Of a stretch of 64,000 nucleotides of DNA, positions 53,266 through 63,700 are shown piece by piece; position 1 is the stretch's first letter, and each line of letters starts with the position of its first letter. The notes beneath the pieces are model-generated. The model had not been told where the DNA came from, ran no database searches, and saw nothing but the letters and a program-made list of their open reading frames with translations. Source of the stretch: Intrasporangiaceae bacterium URHB0013 (GTDB taxonomy: Bacteria > Actinomycetota > Actinomycetes > Actinomycetales > Dermatophilaceae); assembly GCA_000620545.1 (NCBI GenBank), contig JIBA01000012.1, positions 558,001 through 622,000 of the forward strand. The letters are read 5' to 3'. Position numbers and translations under genes: made by a program.

Positions 53266-53505
53266 CTAGCGGTAACGCTTCTCGATCCGGGTGCCGACCA
53301 CGACATCGCGCGTGATCACGGTTGGCTTGCGCCCAATGAGCCGGCCAAGCAGAGATGGCTCGCGGACCTCTTCCCGCTGCTCGATCACGGGCACCTCGTT
53401 GATGATGCCTTCAGGCATCGGGTGGTAGGGCGCTCCGCCAGAGGGCGGTGCACTACGGGCGCCGCCGGCACCGGGGTAGCGGCGGCCATAGGTGTCGCTA
53501 GTCAT
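53266..53505 (-). CDS. Hypothetical small protein, 79 aa
   Basis: Gly/Pro-rich N-terminus, then a conserved-looking region (PVIEQREEVREPSLLGRLIG) and a basic tail. No membrane segment. AGGAGA lies about 8 bases before the ATG. It is the second gene after a small membrane protein on the same strand. Confidence 0.55.
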   Translation of the reverse strand: MTSDTYGRRYPGAGGARSAPPSGGAPYHPMPEGIINEVPVIEQREEVREPSLLGRLIGRKPTVITRDVVVGTRIEKRYR

Positions 53506-53539
53506 TGTCTCGCTCTCCTTCTGGTGTGGTCGGTAGGCG

Positions 53540-53833
53540 TCAGGCCATGAGGTTGAGGCTGCTGATGAGTTGGTCAAGGCTGATCTGGCGGCTGCGATAT
53601 GCCCAGTAGCCGGCTTCGACAGCCGCGGGGTCTAGGCCGAGACCGGTTGCGCGCTGACGCAGCTCGGCCAGGTCACACTCCTGCTCGAGGGCCTCGCGCA
53701 CTGCTTGGCGGTCTCGGCGGGAGATCTCACGGGCGGCCTCGGCACGCGCGGCCTCGATGGCCACGTAGCCGCCACCAATGCCGCCGCCGACGAGCGCTCC
53801 GGCCAAGGCGAACAGTCCGATTACGGGGAGCAT
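53540..53833 (-). CDS. Small membrane protein, 97 aa
   Basis: One N-terminal Gly/Ala/Ile-rich hydrophobic segment (about residues 4-26) and a soluble helical part (RRDRQAVREALEQECD). AAAGGA upstream supports ATG 53833. Probably membrane-anchored, role unknown. Confidence 0.65.
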   Translation of the reverse strand: MLPVIGLFALAGALVGGGIGGGYVAIEAARAEAAREISRRDRQAVREALEQECDLAELRQRATGLGLDPAAVEAGYWAYRSRQISLDQLISSLNLMA

Positions 53834-53969
53834 CTGTAGGGTCCTTTCAGGTGAGTCGAACGGGATAACTACAGCGTGAGGGCATGGCCAGCGCCCGCTG
53901 GGCGGAATGACGCGAGGGTCTCGAGCCGTAATAACGCGAGGGTGACGAGCGATGAGACGCGAGTCCGCT

Positions 53970-54950
53970 TTAAGTACTCATGGGGCTATCAAGCGGCACT
54001 TGGATCGGGCTCGGCTCCGCGTTTGTTTGCCCGGCCGCCATGGCCTGATGCTCCAGAGCGGCGGCCCGCCGTTCGAGGTTCGTCAGCGTGTAACTCTCCA
54101 GCGGTCTGGACACCTCGAACGCAGGTGGCTCCCCGGCCCTCATGTTGGCAATCGAAACGATTGTGAAGCCCAGCAAGCCGGTCAATTCGAGGGCCTCCTC
54201 TACGTCAGGGTCACGAAATAGTTCGTGAGCCGCGACGATCAACCGCCGGACGGTGTACGCCTCCCGAACCGTCAGTGTCTCGATGCAGCGCAACTGTTCG
54301 CTAGCCAACACAAAGGGCTCGGGCGCGATGGCCGCGTAGAGGTCCCCGTACTTCGCCGTGAGGACCAACTCCGGCGTGAGTGGGACGCCCGCCATGTCGG
54401 CCAAGCGCAGGCCGAGGGCCAGGTATGCGCGCTCCTTGACCAGCTCGGGTGGGTTGCCTGCATGCTGCACGTCGCGCACCGCTGCCTTGTACATCGCCCG
54501 CATCGAGGGGTACTCGCGTGCGAGATCCGCGGCCAAGTGAGCCACGTCTCCAAGCACGTCCGGATCGGACAGGGAGGTCGCCCGCAGCCGAGTGGCCGCG
54601 TGCTGCCAGATACGGGACGCGCTGGGGAATCTTCGGCCGATGCTCCAGCGGGCAGCGTCGCGCAGCACCGGCTCGCTGAGCGGAAGCCCGTAGGCGAACA
54701 GCGCGTTTGCCCCAAACTGCCAGTCACGGCCGCGGCCGGAATGTTCGGCCAGCACCGTGGCCACGCAGACGTCAGTCTCGTCCGGCGGCTCGACCCGGGT
54801 GCCGGCGGACGGATGGCGGCTGTAGTCGGGGCGTCGCAGAAGCCCACACCGTCGCCACCGTTCGAGCTGGAACTGGGTGACGTCAAATCCCGCTGCTGCG
54901 ACCTGGGCCACGAGTTCTGCGTCAGAACGCGACAGAGGTGAGCGGACCAT
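53970..54950 (-). CDS. MerR-like HTH protein, 326 aa
   Basis: The N-terminus (FDVTQFQLERWRRCGLLRRP) is a MerR-type DNA-recognition segment, followed by an all-helical body without a clear ligand site. ATG 54950 is used because AAGGG lies upstream and the longer frame to 55184 is antisense to a divergent gene. Its position facing the next plus-strand gene suggests shared promoters in 54951-55124. Confidence 0.6.
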   Translation of the reverse strand: MVRSPLSRSDAELVAQVAAAGFDVTQFQLERWRRCGLLRRPDYSRHPSAGTRVEPPDETDVCVATVLAEHSGRGRDWQFGANALFAYGLPLSEPVLRDAARWSIGRRFPSASRIWQHAATRLRATSLSDPDVLGDVAHLAADLAREYPSMRAMYKAAVRDVQHAGNPPELVKERAYLALGLRLADMAGVPLTPELVLTAKYGDLYAAIAPEPFVLASEQLRCIETLTVREAYTVRRLIVAAHELFRDPDVEEALELTGLLGFTIVSIANMRAGEPPAFEVSRPLESYTLTNLERRAAALEHQAMAAGQTNAEPSPIQVPLDSPMST

Positions 54951-55124
54951 CCCACCCTTCCCCAAGTCGCCGTGCTCGATGATGCCAGAGTGACGCATAG
55001 CCAAGAGGACGCTCGACTCCTCCGACCACAACGATGCTCCGCCGAGGCGGAGCATGCCCTGTGGCCATTGAGCCAGGCTAAGGAGCAGCGCCCCTCGACC
55101 GATCATGCACGCCGCCCGGACGCG

Positions 55125-56081
55125 ATGCATCTGGAATGTCAGAGCCTGCTGACCGAGTGCGCCGACTGGTTGATCAACGTCCAAGCGGGACTGCGACTGG
55201 CCACCATGGCCAAGTGGTTGTTACCGCATCCCGAACCGCTACGCCCTCCCCTTGAGGTGACTGGCATCGATCCCTCAACTGCACTGGTGTTCATCACCGG
55301 CGCCCGTCGGGGCGTGCACGACGCCCTGGACACCGACGACCCGGCGATCTACGTGGCCGTGGTCGCCCAAGACTTCTCCACCCAGTGGCGAGAGCTGGCC
55401 GGGATGTACGTCGGCCTGTGCCCCTGCCCACCTCAACGACGAGGCAGGGTGCCGGCCCAAGACCTGCTGGAGCGCCTTGCGTGCGTACCGATCGATGAGG
55501 ACGAATTGCCCGCAGGCGCCCGACCCCGGGAGCCGTGGCCGCACTGGTTCGATGAGCGGCTGATCTGTGTCGCAGCGCTGTCCGAACCAAGGAATGAGTG
55601 GCACCGCTGCGCTGTGACTGACCTTGCCACGGACCGGGCAGCCTTGATCGGCTACGGCGGACAGTTGGCGGGGCTTCCGCCACTGATGCTTGCTCAACCG
55701 GCTGCGGTAGCGGGGAAGTTGGCCGACCTGCTCCCCGAGACGGTACTTGTCCGGTACGGGGACGCCGACGAGTTGGTCCGGCTCGCAGGCGGGCACGGCG
55801 GCAACCTTCCCCCGCTGCCGGCTCCGTTAGCGGTCACGCGTCGGAGTCGCGCGGTGCCCGTTGGCTGGTGCTTGATTTCCCCGAGGGCGCCCGCCGCGCC
55901 CGACGGACCGGTCGCTGCTGGGGCCTTGGGGTCTGCCGTCGGCTCGCTGACTCCGTCAGCGGTGACTTGGTTGGCAGACCATGCTGATGTGGAGGCGGCT
56001 TACATCACGTTCCTGCCGGTCATGGCTGGCGGGCTCGCCATCGATGCGGCTGTACTGGTCGGGACTGATCTGAGCGCGTAG
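55125..56081 (+). CDS. Hypothetical protein, 318 aa
   Basis: Mixed alpha/beta protein without a recognised motif; two hydrophobic strand-like segments near the C-terminus (AAYITFLPVMAGG). ATG 55125 is preferred, but the frame continues back to 54972. It is divergent from the MerR-like gene and may be controlled by it. No substrate can be inferred. Confidence 0.55.
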   Translation: MHLECQSLLTECADWLINVQAGLRLATMAKWLLPHPEPLRPPLEVTGIDPSTALVFITGARRGVHDALDTDDPAIYVAVVAQDFSTQWRELAGMYVGLCPCPPQRRGRVPAQDLLERLACVPIDEDELPAGARPREPWPHWFDERLICVAALSEPRNEWHRCAVTDLATDRAALIGYGGQLAGLPPLMLAQPAAVAGKLADLLPETVLVRYGDADELVRLAGGHGGNLPPLPAPLAVTRRSRAVPVGWCLISPRAPAAPDGPVAAGALGSAVGSLTPSAVTWLADHADVEAAYITFLPVMAGGLAIDAAVLVGTDLSA

Positions 56082-56259
56082 CCCGAAAGCCTGAGTAGGC
56101 AGATGTTGCCTCTGTAGGGCGCCCTCAAAGCACTTGGGAGATCGCGAGCGTCCTGTCGGATGGTGAGCGGCCGCACTCGCGACTCGGAGTTGTTGGGAGC
56201 GCCTCAGCACCGAAGAAGTCCGCCTTGAACTGCAGTGTTCAAAGGCGCGAGAGATGGCC

Positions 56260-56993
56260 TCATGCCAGCCGCTCTCGCAGTTCCTCAGGCGTGAGCCAAG
56301 GCCGGGCTCGATGAATCATCCGATGGCAGTTACTGCAGAGCAGAGCGAGGTCGGCGAGTTTGGTGATCGTGGGCCCGGAGGCATGCAACGGCAGGACGTG
56401 ATGGACCTCGATGTATCCGTCGCCCACTTGGCCGTACGTCGTGCCGAAGTGAAATTCGCAAACCTCACATGCGACGGGTAGGCCGGCTGCCTTGACGGCA
56501 GCGAGTTTGTGCTTGCGAATGGTCCGGTTCCGCTCACGACGGTAGTGACGAACAAGGAGCGGCGATCCCTCTTCGGCCTCATAGTCGGCCTCCGGTGTGT
56601 CGACGTCTGACTCCCAATCCGTGTCGATGGCGTTCGCGGATCCGATCGGCGGTTTTTCCCGCGACTCGACCCCCGCGCGCAGCCGCGCCGCGAGCGCGTT
56701 CATCTCTTCCGGCCTCTCCAAGAAGGCGCCGAGCACTTCCCGAGTCGTGCGCCCACCCTTGGTGGGCTTGCCGGTATAGGTCGGGAGGAGCGTGGACAAG
56801 TCGTACATCTTCCGCTGGACGCTATCCGGGCTTCGGAAGTCGTCATCTCGCGCAGCCTGCGGCACGAACTCCGCGCGGTTGAGCAGGGCCGACACTTCAG
56901 CGGCCTCCTTCGATCGCGCCCGGTAAGCGATCAGTCGTTCGCCTTGAGTTCGGCGCAGACGATGACGATCTCTTCGCGTGTCCAGTCCGCCAC
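56260..56993 (-). pseudogene. Frameshifted HNH endonuclease (McrA-like)
   Basis: GTG 56993 opens a frame reading VADWTREEIVIVCAELKAND, the conserved start of a known actinobacterial HNH family, but a TGA at 56933-56931 ends it. In the next register the family continues (RARSKEAAEVSALLN), through RSPDSVQRKMYDLSTLLP and GKPTKGGRTTREVLGAFL, to the HNH core CEVCEFHFG, YIEVHHVLPLHASG and LCSNCHRMIHR. One insertion or deletion near 56930 would restore it. McrA-like enzymes restrict modified DNA. Sequencing error, decay or recoding are possible; an alternative start inside the second register is less likely. Confidence 0.78.
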
Positions 56994-57003
56994 GAGGGTT
57001 CAC

Positions 57004-57383
57004 CCTAGATCACCGCGCTTGCTCCACCGTTACCCAATGCGCTCCCGGCCGGGCCGATGGACACAAAGCATGTCGCCCCTGCACTCGCCGTTCGAGGGGC
57101 GTGACCGTCGCTGCGGCGAAGCCTGCACTAGGACCAGCGTGCGATGGGTGCGTGGAAGCGACGGGCGCTCGCAATTACGGGAAGGGGCCGGGGGGATCTA
57201 GCGGTGCTCGGACGAACACGCTGGGCATGCTGCCGGGGGAGACAGCCTGACGATACGTAGCCGGGCGGTCTTTTGAAGCGCCGAAGGGGGTGACGGACAA
57301 ACCAACTCCTCGGCTGCCGAGCAGAAGCGCGATCTCGCCGTCCGGCATCGTATTCATTCGTGACCACCGGCCCGATTCACGTC
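57004..57383. other. Intergenic stretch with no supported gene
   Basis: About 380 bases between the HNH pseudogene and the AddA-like gene. A minus frame at 57175-57357 (MNTMPDGEIALLLGSRGVGL) has the look of a genuine protein start but is only 60 aa and has no ribosome site; it may be a gene fragment. No terminator or repeat stands out. Confidence 0.45.
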
Positions 57384-60300
57384 TCACTCGGGGAGCGCTC
57401 GCTGGACGGGTCCCTCCTGCTTGGCGAAGACCAGGACTGCGGCTGAAGTGCGGGACATGGTGGCCGTCGTGACCATCTGCCTGTAGGCGCGGAGCTGAGG
57501 TGCGTAGAAGGTCACTCGTGACGGCAGTGCGGCGTCGGGGACGTCGTCGGTCTTGTAGTCGACGATGACCAGGGAGCCGTCGTCCTCCCGGTAGACGAGG
57601 TCGATGAAGCCCTCGAGGACGGTGCCGTCCTCCTGCACCACACCAACGTAGGGCTCACGCCAGTGGTCACGCGCCGCAGCCCTCCGGACCACGTCGGACT
57701 CCAGCGCCGAGCGGACGAGCGCCGTCACGAGATCCGAGAACTCGACGACGCCCTCCGCCACGCACTGCGCGGCGACTGCCTCGTCGAGTCCCTGGCCCGT
57801 CGACAGGTCGATGCTCTGGAGCGCGCCGTGGACCGCGCGGCCGATCGCTGAGCCATAGCGGCCCTTGGCCCAAGGGGGTTGCTCGACATCCCTGGCGCCC
57901 TTGGCCACGCCTGCGGGGACCGCACTGCCGGCCTCGCTGGCCTCAACAGGCCCGTCCACCCCGGCGACGGCCGGCGCAAGGGCGTCGGGGTCCGTACCCT
58001 CCAGACCGGAGGCGCTCGACGCGGGCTTGCGCCGACTGGCGTCAGCGGAGGCACGCACCCCATCCACCCAGCGCTCCCAGTCCGGCGGAGGGGTGACCAC
58101 GGCCGCGCCCGCCCCGTCCAGCTGCCGGTCGCCGGGCGGGAGCTCGACCGCGCCCGCCACCTGCGCGGCGCCTGCTTCCGCGAGGTACTTCGCGTTCGTC
58201 TCGGTCTTCCCGCACCGGTGCAGTGACACGACGAGGTGGTCGCGTGCGCGGGTCGCCCCGACATAGAGCAGCCGCATCCGCTCGTAGTCGCTCATCTGCT
58301 CGTCGAGCGGAACCTGCTCCTGGAAGTCCTCGGTCTCGACGTCCTTTCCGAGCCGGACGGCATACCCGTGCTCCTTCCACAGCAGGCGAACGCCGCCGCT
58401 GTTGCCGGGCCGGGACGTCATGCCCGAGAGGACGACCATGGGGAACTCCAGACCCTTGGAAGCGTGGATCGTCATGATCCGCACCGAGTCCACGTCGGAC
58501 TCCGGAAGGACGGACTCGGCCACCCGGGACCCCTCAGCCGACTGCGCGGCCGCCCAGGCGAGGTAGGCCCTCAGACCGCCGTGCTCGGCCTCCGACCAGG
58601 CCCGGGCCTGGTCGATGACGAAGCGCAGGCGCCGCCACGAGTCGCGGGCCCGTGGCCCGAACGCCGCGGCCTCGAACATCCGCCGGTCGACGGCGACGCG
58701 TCCGAGCACCTCGGACGGCGTCAACCAGCGGGACTCGTAGTGCAACCGCCGCAGGTACAACAGGGCCCGCCCGACCGGGTGGGATTCGGCGTCCTCCCGT
58801 GGGGGAGCCACGACGCTGAAGGCGCCACCCGACCGCTTCCAGGTCCACAGGTCGTCGTCGCCGCACCCGAAGATGGGCGATCGCAGCGCCGTGACCAGCG
58901 CGAACGAGTCCGAGGGATCTGCAACCGCGCGCGCCACGGCGAAGAGGTCGCGCACCTCCTGCGCCTGGTAGACGAGGGAGCTCGACTCGGTTCGGTACAT
59001 GACCTTGGCATCGTCGAGCGCCGCTTCCAGGAACGGCAGCGAGGTCCGTGACGGAACGAGGATCGTGATGTCGCCCGGGTGCAGCGGCCGCCACTCGGTG
59101 CGCGGTGTGCCGTCGGCCTCCTTCTCGTCGAGCGGGACCTCGGTGGTCCAGCCCTCCTCGAGCGCGGTCACGACGGCTTGTGCGACGTCGTGGGCCTCGA
59201 TCTCGCGCAGCTCGCTGGCGTACATCCGCCCGGGGTGCTCGCCGGCGCCGAGCACCGTCACGGCGGCGCCGACCGTTGGGCCTGCGCGGTGGTGGTCGAG
59301 CGGCTCGTACGGCGGCTGCTTCGCGTCGTCGGCCTGGATCAGCTCGCCGAAGACCGCGTTGACCCAGTCGAGGATCGGTGCGCCGGTGCGGAAGTTCGTC
59401 GTGAGGGAGACGTGCCCACCGAGGACCTGCTGGGCCTGGAGGTACATCCCGATGTCGGCCCGCCGGAAGCGGTAGATCGACTGCTTGGGGTCGCCGACCA
59501 CGAAGAGCGCCCCAGGCGGCACCGGCACGTCCTCCCAGCGCTCCTGGCCTGCCGCGGCGCCACCGGCGATGCGGACCGCGATCTCGATCTGGATGGGGTC
59601 GGTGTCCTGGAACTCGTCGAGGAGCAGGCGCTGGTAGCGCTCCTGCAGGATGGCCCGGACGTCGGGGTTGTCGCGCAGCAGGTCGCGGGCCAGCACGAGC
59701 AGGTCGTGGAACTCGAGGCGCCCCTCCCCCTGACGTGCGCGGGCGGAGTCGAGCACGCGTTCGCCACACCAGTGGACGATCGAGCGCAGCGTCGTCTCGG
59801 TGACCCGGTCGACCAGGTGCTTGACCTCCCGCTGCCACTCCTTGCAGCTGCCCCGGAACTCGTCGAGGCGGTTGCCCCAGTTGCCCTTCTGGCCGTAGGC
59901 GAAGCTGAGCTTGGCGGCGCCCCTGAGGGCGGACAGCAGCGAGGGGGCGTCGTCGGCGATCGCTTCCAGGGCACCGGCCCACTCGGCGAGCTCGTCGAGC
60001 CGGCTGAGGAACTTGTCGCCGTCCTTCGTGCAGTGGTCCCGGAAGTCGACGAGCCGGCGTGCCTCTGCGAGGATCGGGGCGACATCGGGCAGCTGTGGCG
60101 GCTCCGGCGCGCCGGCGCCGAGGACGTGCGAGGCGATGAGGTCCCAGTCGGAGTTGAGCTTTGCGATGACGGCTCGGACGTGCTCGAGGGTGATCCCCGT
60201 CGCCCACGCCATCTCCAGCGTCACGGCCATGTCGGGGTCATCGAGCAGCTCGCTGCGCAGCTGCCCCCATCGGCTCTCGAAGGCGACCGACGAGGCGACC

Positions 60301-60701
60301 TCGTCGAGCACTTCGAGCAGTGGTGGGATGCCGGCCTCGATGGGGTGCTCGGTGAGGATTCGCTGCGCGAAGGAGTGCAGCGTGCCGATCGCCGCCAGGT
60401 CGAGCCCGTCGAGGGCGGCCTCGGCGCGCTCATGCGTCAGGTCGGTCGTCGTGTGGCGCGCCGCTGCCTCCAGGCGGCCCCTGAGCCGGTCGCGCAGCTC
60501 GGCCGCAGCGCGCTCGGTGAAGGTGACCGCCGCCATCTGGTCGATGGGGATCCCGTCCTTGACGACGAGCTCCTGCACCCGGCTGACCAGGGCGCTGGTC
60601 TTGCCCGAGCCCGCTCCCGCGTCGACGAAGAGGGTGTCCTGCGTGTCGTGGCGGATCCGCAGCCGAGCGGCTTCGTCGACCAGCTTGTCGGTGCGCCTCA
60701 T
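57384..60701 (-). CDS. addA: AddA/RecB-like UvrD helicase with C-terminal nuclease
   Basis: 1105 aa. Walker A AGAGSGKT at 28-35; DEFQDTDP in the middle; the SIYRFRRAD and MTIHASKGLEFPM helicase motifs; and a C-terminal PD-(D/E)xK nuclease (GFIDLVYRED, then VIVDYKTDD). It would unwind and trim DNA ends at double-strand breaks and load recombinase or degrade invading DNA. GGAGGGG precedes ATG 60701, which overlaps the upstream stop as ATGA. The frame reaching further 5' is antisense. Likely a resident DNA-repair pair; mycobacterial AdnAB is the related alternative. Confidence 0.9.
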   Translation of the reverse strand: MRRTDKLVDEAARLRIRHDTQDTLFVDAGAGSGKTSALVSRVQELVVKDGIPIDQMAAVTFTERAAAELRDRLRGRLEAAARHTTTDLTHERAEAALDGLDLAAIGTLHSFAQRILTEHPIEAGIPPLLEVLDEVASSVAFESRWGQLRSELLDDPDMAVTLEMAWATGITLEHVRAVIAKLNSDWDLIASHVLGAGAPEPPQLPDVAPILAEARRLVDFRDHCTKDGDKFLSRLDELAEWAGALEAIADDAPSLLSALRGAAKLSFAYGQKGNWGNRLDEFRGSCKEWQREVKHLVDRVTETTLRSIVHWCGERVLDSARARQGEGRLEFHDLLVLARDLLRDNPDVRAILQERYQRLLLDEFQDTDPIQIEIAVRIAGGAAAGQERWEDVPVPPGALFVVGDPKQSIYRFRRADIGMYLQAQQVLGGHVSLTTNFRTGAPILDWVNAVFGELIQADDAKQPPYEPLDHHRAGPTVGAAVTVLGAGEHPGRMYASELREIEAHDVAQAVVTALEEGWTTEVPLDEKEADGTPRTEWRPLHPGDITILVPSRTSLPFLEAALDDAKVMYRTESSSLVYQAQEVRDLFAVARAVADPSDSFALVTALRSPIFGCGDDDLWTWKRSGGAFSVVAPPREDAESHPVGRALLYLRRLHYESRWLTPSEVLGRVAVDRRMFEAAAFGPRARDSWRRLRFVIDQARAWSEAEHGGLRAYLAWAAAQSAEGSRVAESVLPESDVDSVRIMTIHASKGLEFPMVVLSGMTSRPGNSGGVRLLWKEHGYAVRLGKDVETEDFQEQVPLDEQMSDYERMRLLYVGATRARDHLVVSLHRCGKTETNAKYLAEAGAAQVAGAVELPPGDRQLDGAGAAVVTPPPDWERWVDGVRASADASRRKPASSASGLEGTDPDALAPAVAGVDGPVEASEAGSAVPAGVAKGARDVEQPPWAKGRYGSAIGRAVHGALQSIDLSTGQGLDEAVAAQCVAEGVVEFSDLVTALVRSALESDVVRRAAARDHWREPYVGVVQEDGTVLEGFIDLVYREDDGSLVIVDYKTDDVPDAALPSRVTFYAPQLRAYRQMVTTATMSRTSAAVLVFAKQEGPVQRALPE

Positions 60702-63700
60702 GCCCCATCCCCTCCATCGTCGGCGCCGGCGCCACGCCCGGTCTCGGCAGCCGCGACGGCGTCGGGCTCGACAAGACCCGTGTACGCCACGAGCTCGGAA
60801 GCGAGCCGCTTGGCCTCCCACCGCTCCCGGACGGCGCCGTGTCCCAGCCCGTCGGGGTTGCAGTACGGGCACTGCACCCACTTGAAGTCGGCGTCCTTGG
60901 GGGCGCGGGCCGGGAAGGCGCCTGCCGCCATCGACGACACGAGAAGCCGCACGGTGTCGGCATACGTCTGCTGCACCTCGGCGGTGAGGGGGACCTCGAT
61001 GCGGCTCCTATCCTTGCGGACGAACCAGTACATCGCGCGGACGGGCGTCTGATCGTCACCTCGGGCAGCCCGCGCCGCCATCGCGTAGACGGGCAGCTGG
61101 AGCTTCTCGCCGTGGGCGACGGGGTCGCCCTCGGAGATGCCCTTGAACTTGCTGCGCCCGCCGGTCTTGATGTCGGTGACAAGCAGGGTGCCGTCGCGCG
61201 ACTGGTCGACCTTGTCCGCCGAGCCCCGGAACCTCACCTGCCTACCGTCGCCGACCACGAGGGTGACCGGCTCCGCGCCCCGCAGGCCGAAGGGCAGCTC
61301 GCTGGCCACGACCTTCGCATCGTGCTCGGCTCGCCAGCGGTTGTCCTCGTCGATCATCCAGTCGAGGATGGTGAGGATCTGGGCCCGCATGCGCGGCCAC
61401 ATCCGCGGGTGGCCGGTGCGGCCCTCGGCCTCGTACCTGGAGGCCTTGGCCTCGGCGATCTCCCGGAGGCGCGTGCGTTGGGCACCGGACCACGGCTGGC
61501 CGTAGTCGGGCAGCTCGTCGTGCGCGTCGGCCTCGGTGATGAGCGCGTCGAAGCTCTCGTGGACGAGGTTGCCGACATCGAGGGGGCTGATCTCGACGAG
61601 CTCCTCGGGGCGCTCGACGGGCTCCACGCCGAGCATTCGCTGCACGAAGTACTGGTGCGGGCAGGCGGCGTAGTGCTCGAGCGCCGTCGGGGAGACCGCC
61701 CGCTCGCCGGCAGCCAGATCCGGCAGTTCCTCCTGCCGGGCGAGGTTGCCGTCGAAGCGGGTGAACTCGTCCGAGTCTCTTGCCTGGCGCATCGCGATGG
61801 CACCGTCGATGACGGGGTCGCCGAGGTCATGCCCAGCCACCGCAGCGCGGATGCGCCACTCCTGCTCGGTGCTCGGCACCTCGGTCGTGAGGACCGACCC
61901 GGCATACGACGGCGACGTGCGCAACCAGTCGCCGGTGTGGAGCGTGCCCTGCTCCCACTCCGTTGCTGCCAGCTCGGGCTTGCCGCTCAGGTGCCGCAGC
62001 GTGGGCAGGAGCCAACGGCTCGGCAGGCGGTGCGTATGCCGTCGCAGGTCTCCGCGCGGGAACGTGACCGTCACGTCTGCGGCGGAGTCGAAGGCAGCGA
62101 GCAGACAGCGGTGCCGGCGGTCGAAGGTCGAGCGCGTCGAGGGCAGCTGGCCAGCGGTCCGCTCACGGACCCGCTCGGGCAGGAGCGAGTCGTCGTGCAG
62201 GCGACCGGGGTAGAGGTCCTCCGACAGCCCGACGACGAAGAGTGCATCGAGGTCGAGCCCGCGGGCGTGGGTGATGGGCGCGACGAGCACGCCTTCCCCG
62301 AAGCGGCCGACGCGGGGGAGGGCGGCCTCGAGCTCGACCCCGAGTACCTCCTCGAGGCCCTGGAGTGAGGCGGGGAGCCCCTGTGCGTCGAGGGCGGCGA
62401 GGCCGGTGAGCGTCCGCTCGATCACGCCGACGGCGTACTGCTCCTCAAGCGGCAGCCTCGCGTGGCTGTCACCGGGCACCAGCGCGTGGAACAGGTCGAG
62501 CGCCCATCCGCCGAGGTCAGCCCACAGGGTCATCGTCGCTGCCATCGCGAAGCGGCTCCGCAGCTCGACGATGAAGTCCCGCAGCTGGACGGCGGTCTCG
62601 CGGTTGCGCTCTGCTCGGGCCCTCGTCGACTCGTACTCCGCCTCGCCCAGGTCGAGCTCTAGCCGTCGCACATAGGCGTCCAGCCGCGTCTGCCAGTCGC
62701 CGTCACCGACCACGCCGGCCTCGCGGGACACACGCTCCCAGCGGGTCACGCTGATCCGCTCGCCGCGGAAGGTCGTGGCGCTCACCTCTCCGGCCGTTCG
62801 CATGACATCGGCCCGGCGGAGCCCCGTGCGAGCCGTCTCGAGTAGCCCAAGGACGAGGCGGGACACGGCCCGCTCGTTGACCGGACGGACACCGGCGCCG
62901 TTGACCGTGATGGCCGCCGCGCCCAGGTGCTCGTGCAGCAGACGCGCGTAGGGCACCTTCGCGGCGTACAGCACGGCGACGCGGTGGGCCGGGGTCGTGC
63001 GAAGGACCTGCACGACGTCGCGCACCACACACCGCACCTCGTCGTCGGAGTCGGAGGCGGTGAGCACCCGGTGGGCAACGGGCTCGGCGCGACCGGGGGC
63101 CGGAAGGTCCACGCCCAGTGTGATCAGGGTTGCCGCAATCGACTTGTCGGCCGACGGAACTTCGGTGACCCCCGCGATCACATGCAGACCCTCACGCTCG
63201 GAGAGCGCCCGCGCGAACGCGACCTCGGCTCGGGCGAGGTCCTGCGGCAGGTAGAGCAGGACGACCCCGAGATGACGCGTGTCGGCTGCCCCGCGACGGA
63301 CCAGGTCGGCGGCCGTCGCAAGCACGTCGGTGGTGTCGTACCACTGCTCATCCAGGCGTGCGGTCGTGTCGCGATGGACGCGAACGAGGTCCCTCACGAG
63401 CGGTTCGGTCCCAGCCAGGGTGCGGAGCACCTGCGCCTCGACGTCTCGGAGGGCGTGATGGGCTCGGGCGATGGCACGCGCCGTCGAGGGGTGCCCGGCA
63501 ACGCGCTCGAAGACGCCTGGCTCGGCATCGAGGCACGCCCGGATCGCGGCGGTCGTGATCGGGCGGGTGGCCGGCCGTCGGCCCTCCGCCGTGAGGCTTG
63601 GCGCGGCAAGCTGCTCGGCGAGCCGGGGAAGCGTGCTGAACCAGATGCCCGTGACGCCGTTGTGCTCGGACCTGAGGCCGCGGGCCAGGTGACGGCGGGC

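Noticed and set aside
59079-61052. Plus-strand frame of 657 aa across the AddA and AddB genes
   Set aside because: Antisense to conserved motifs of both proteins; the sequence is low-complexity.
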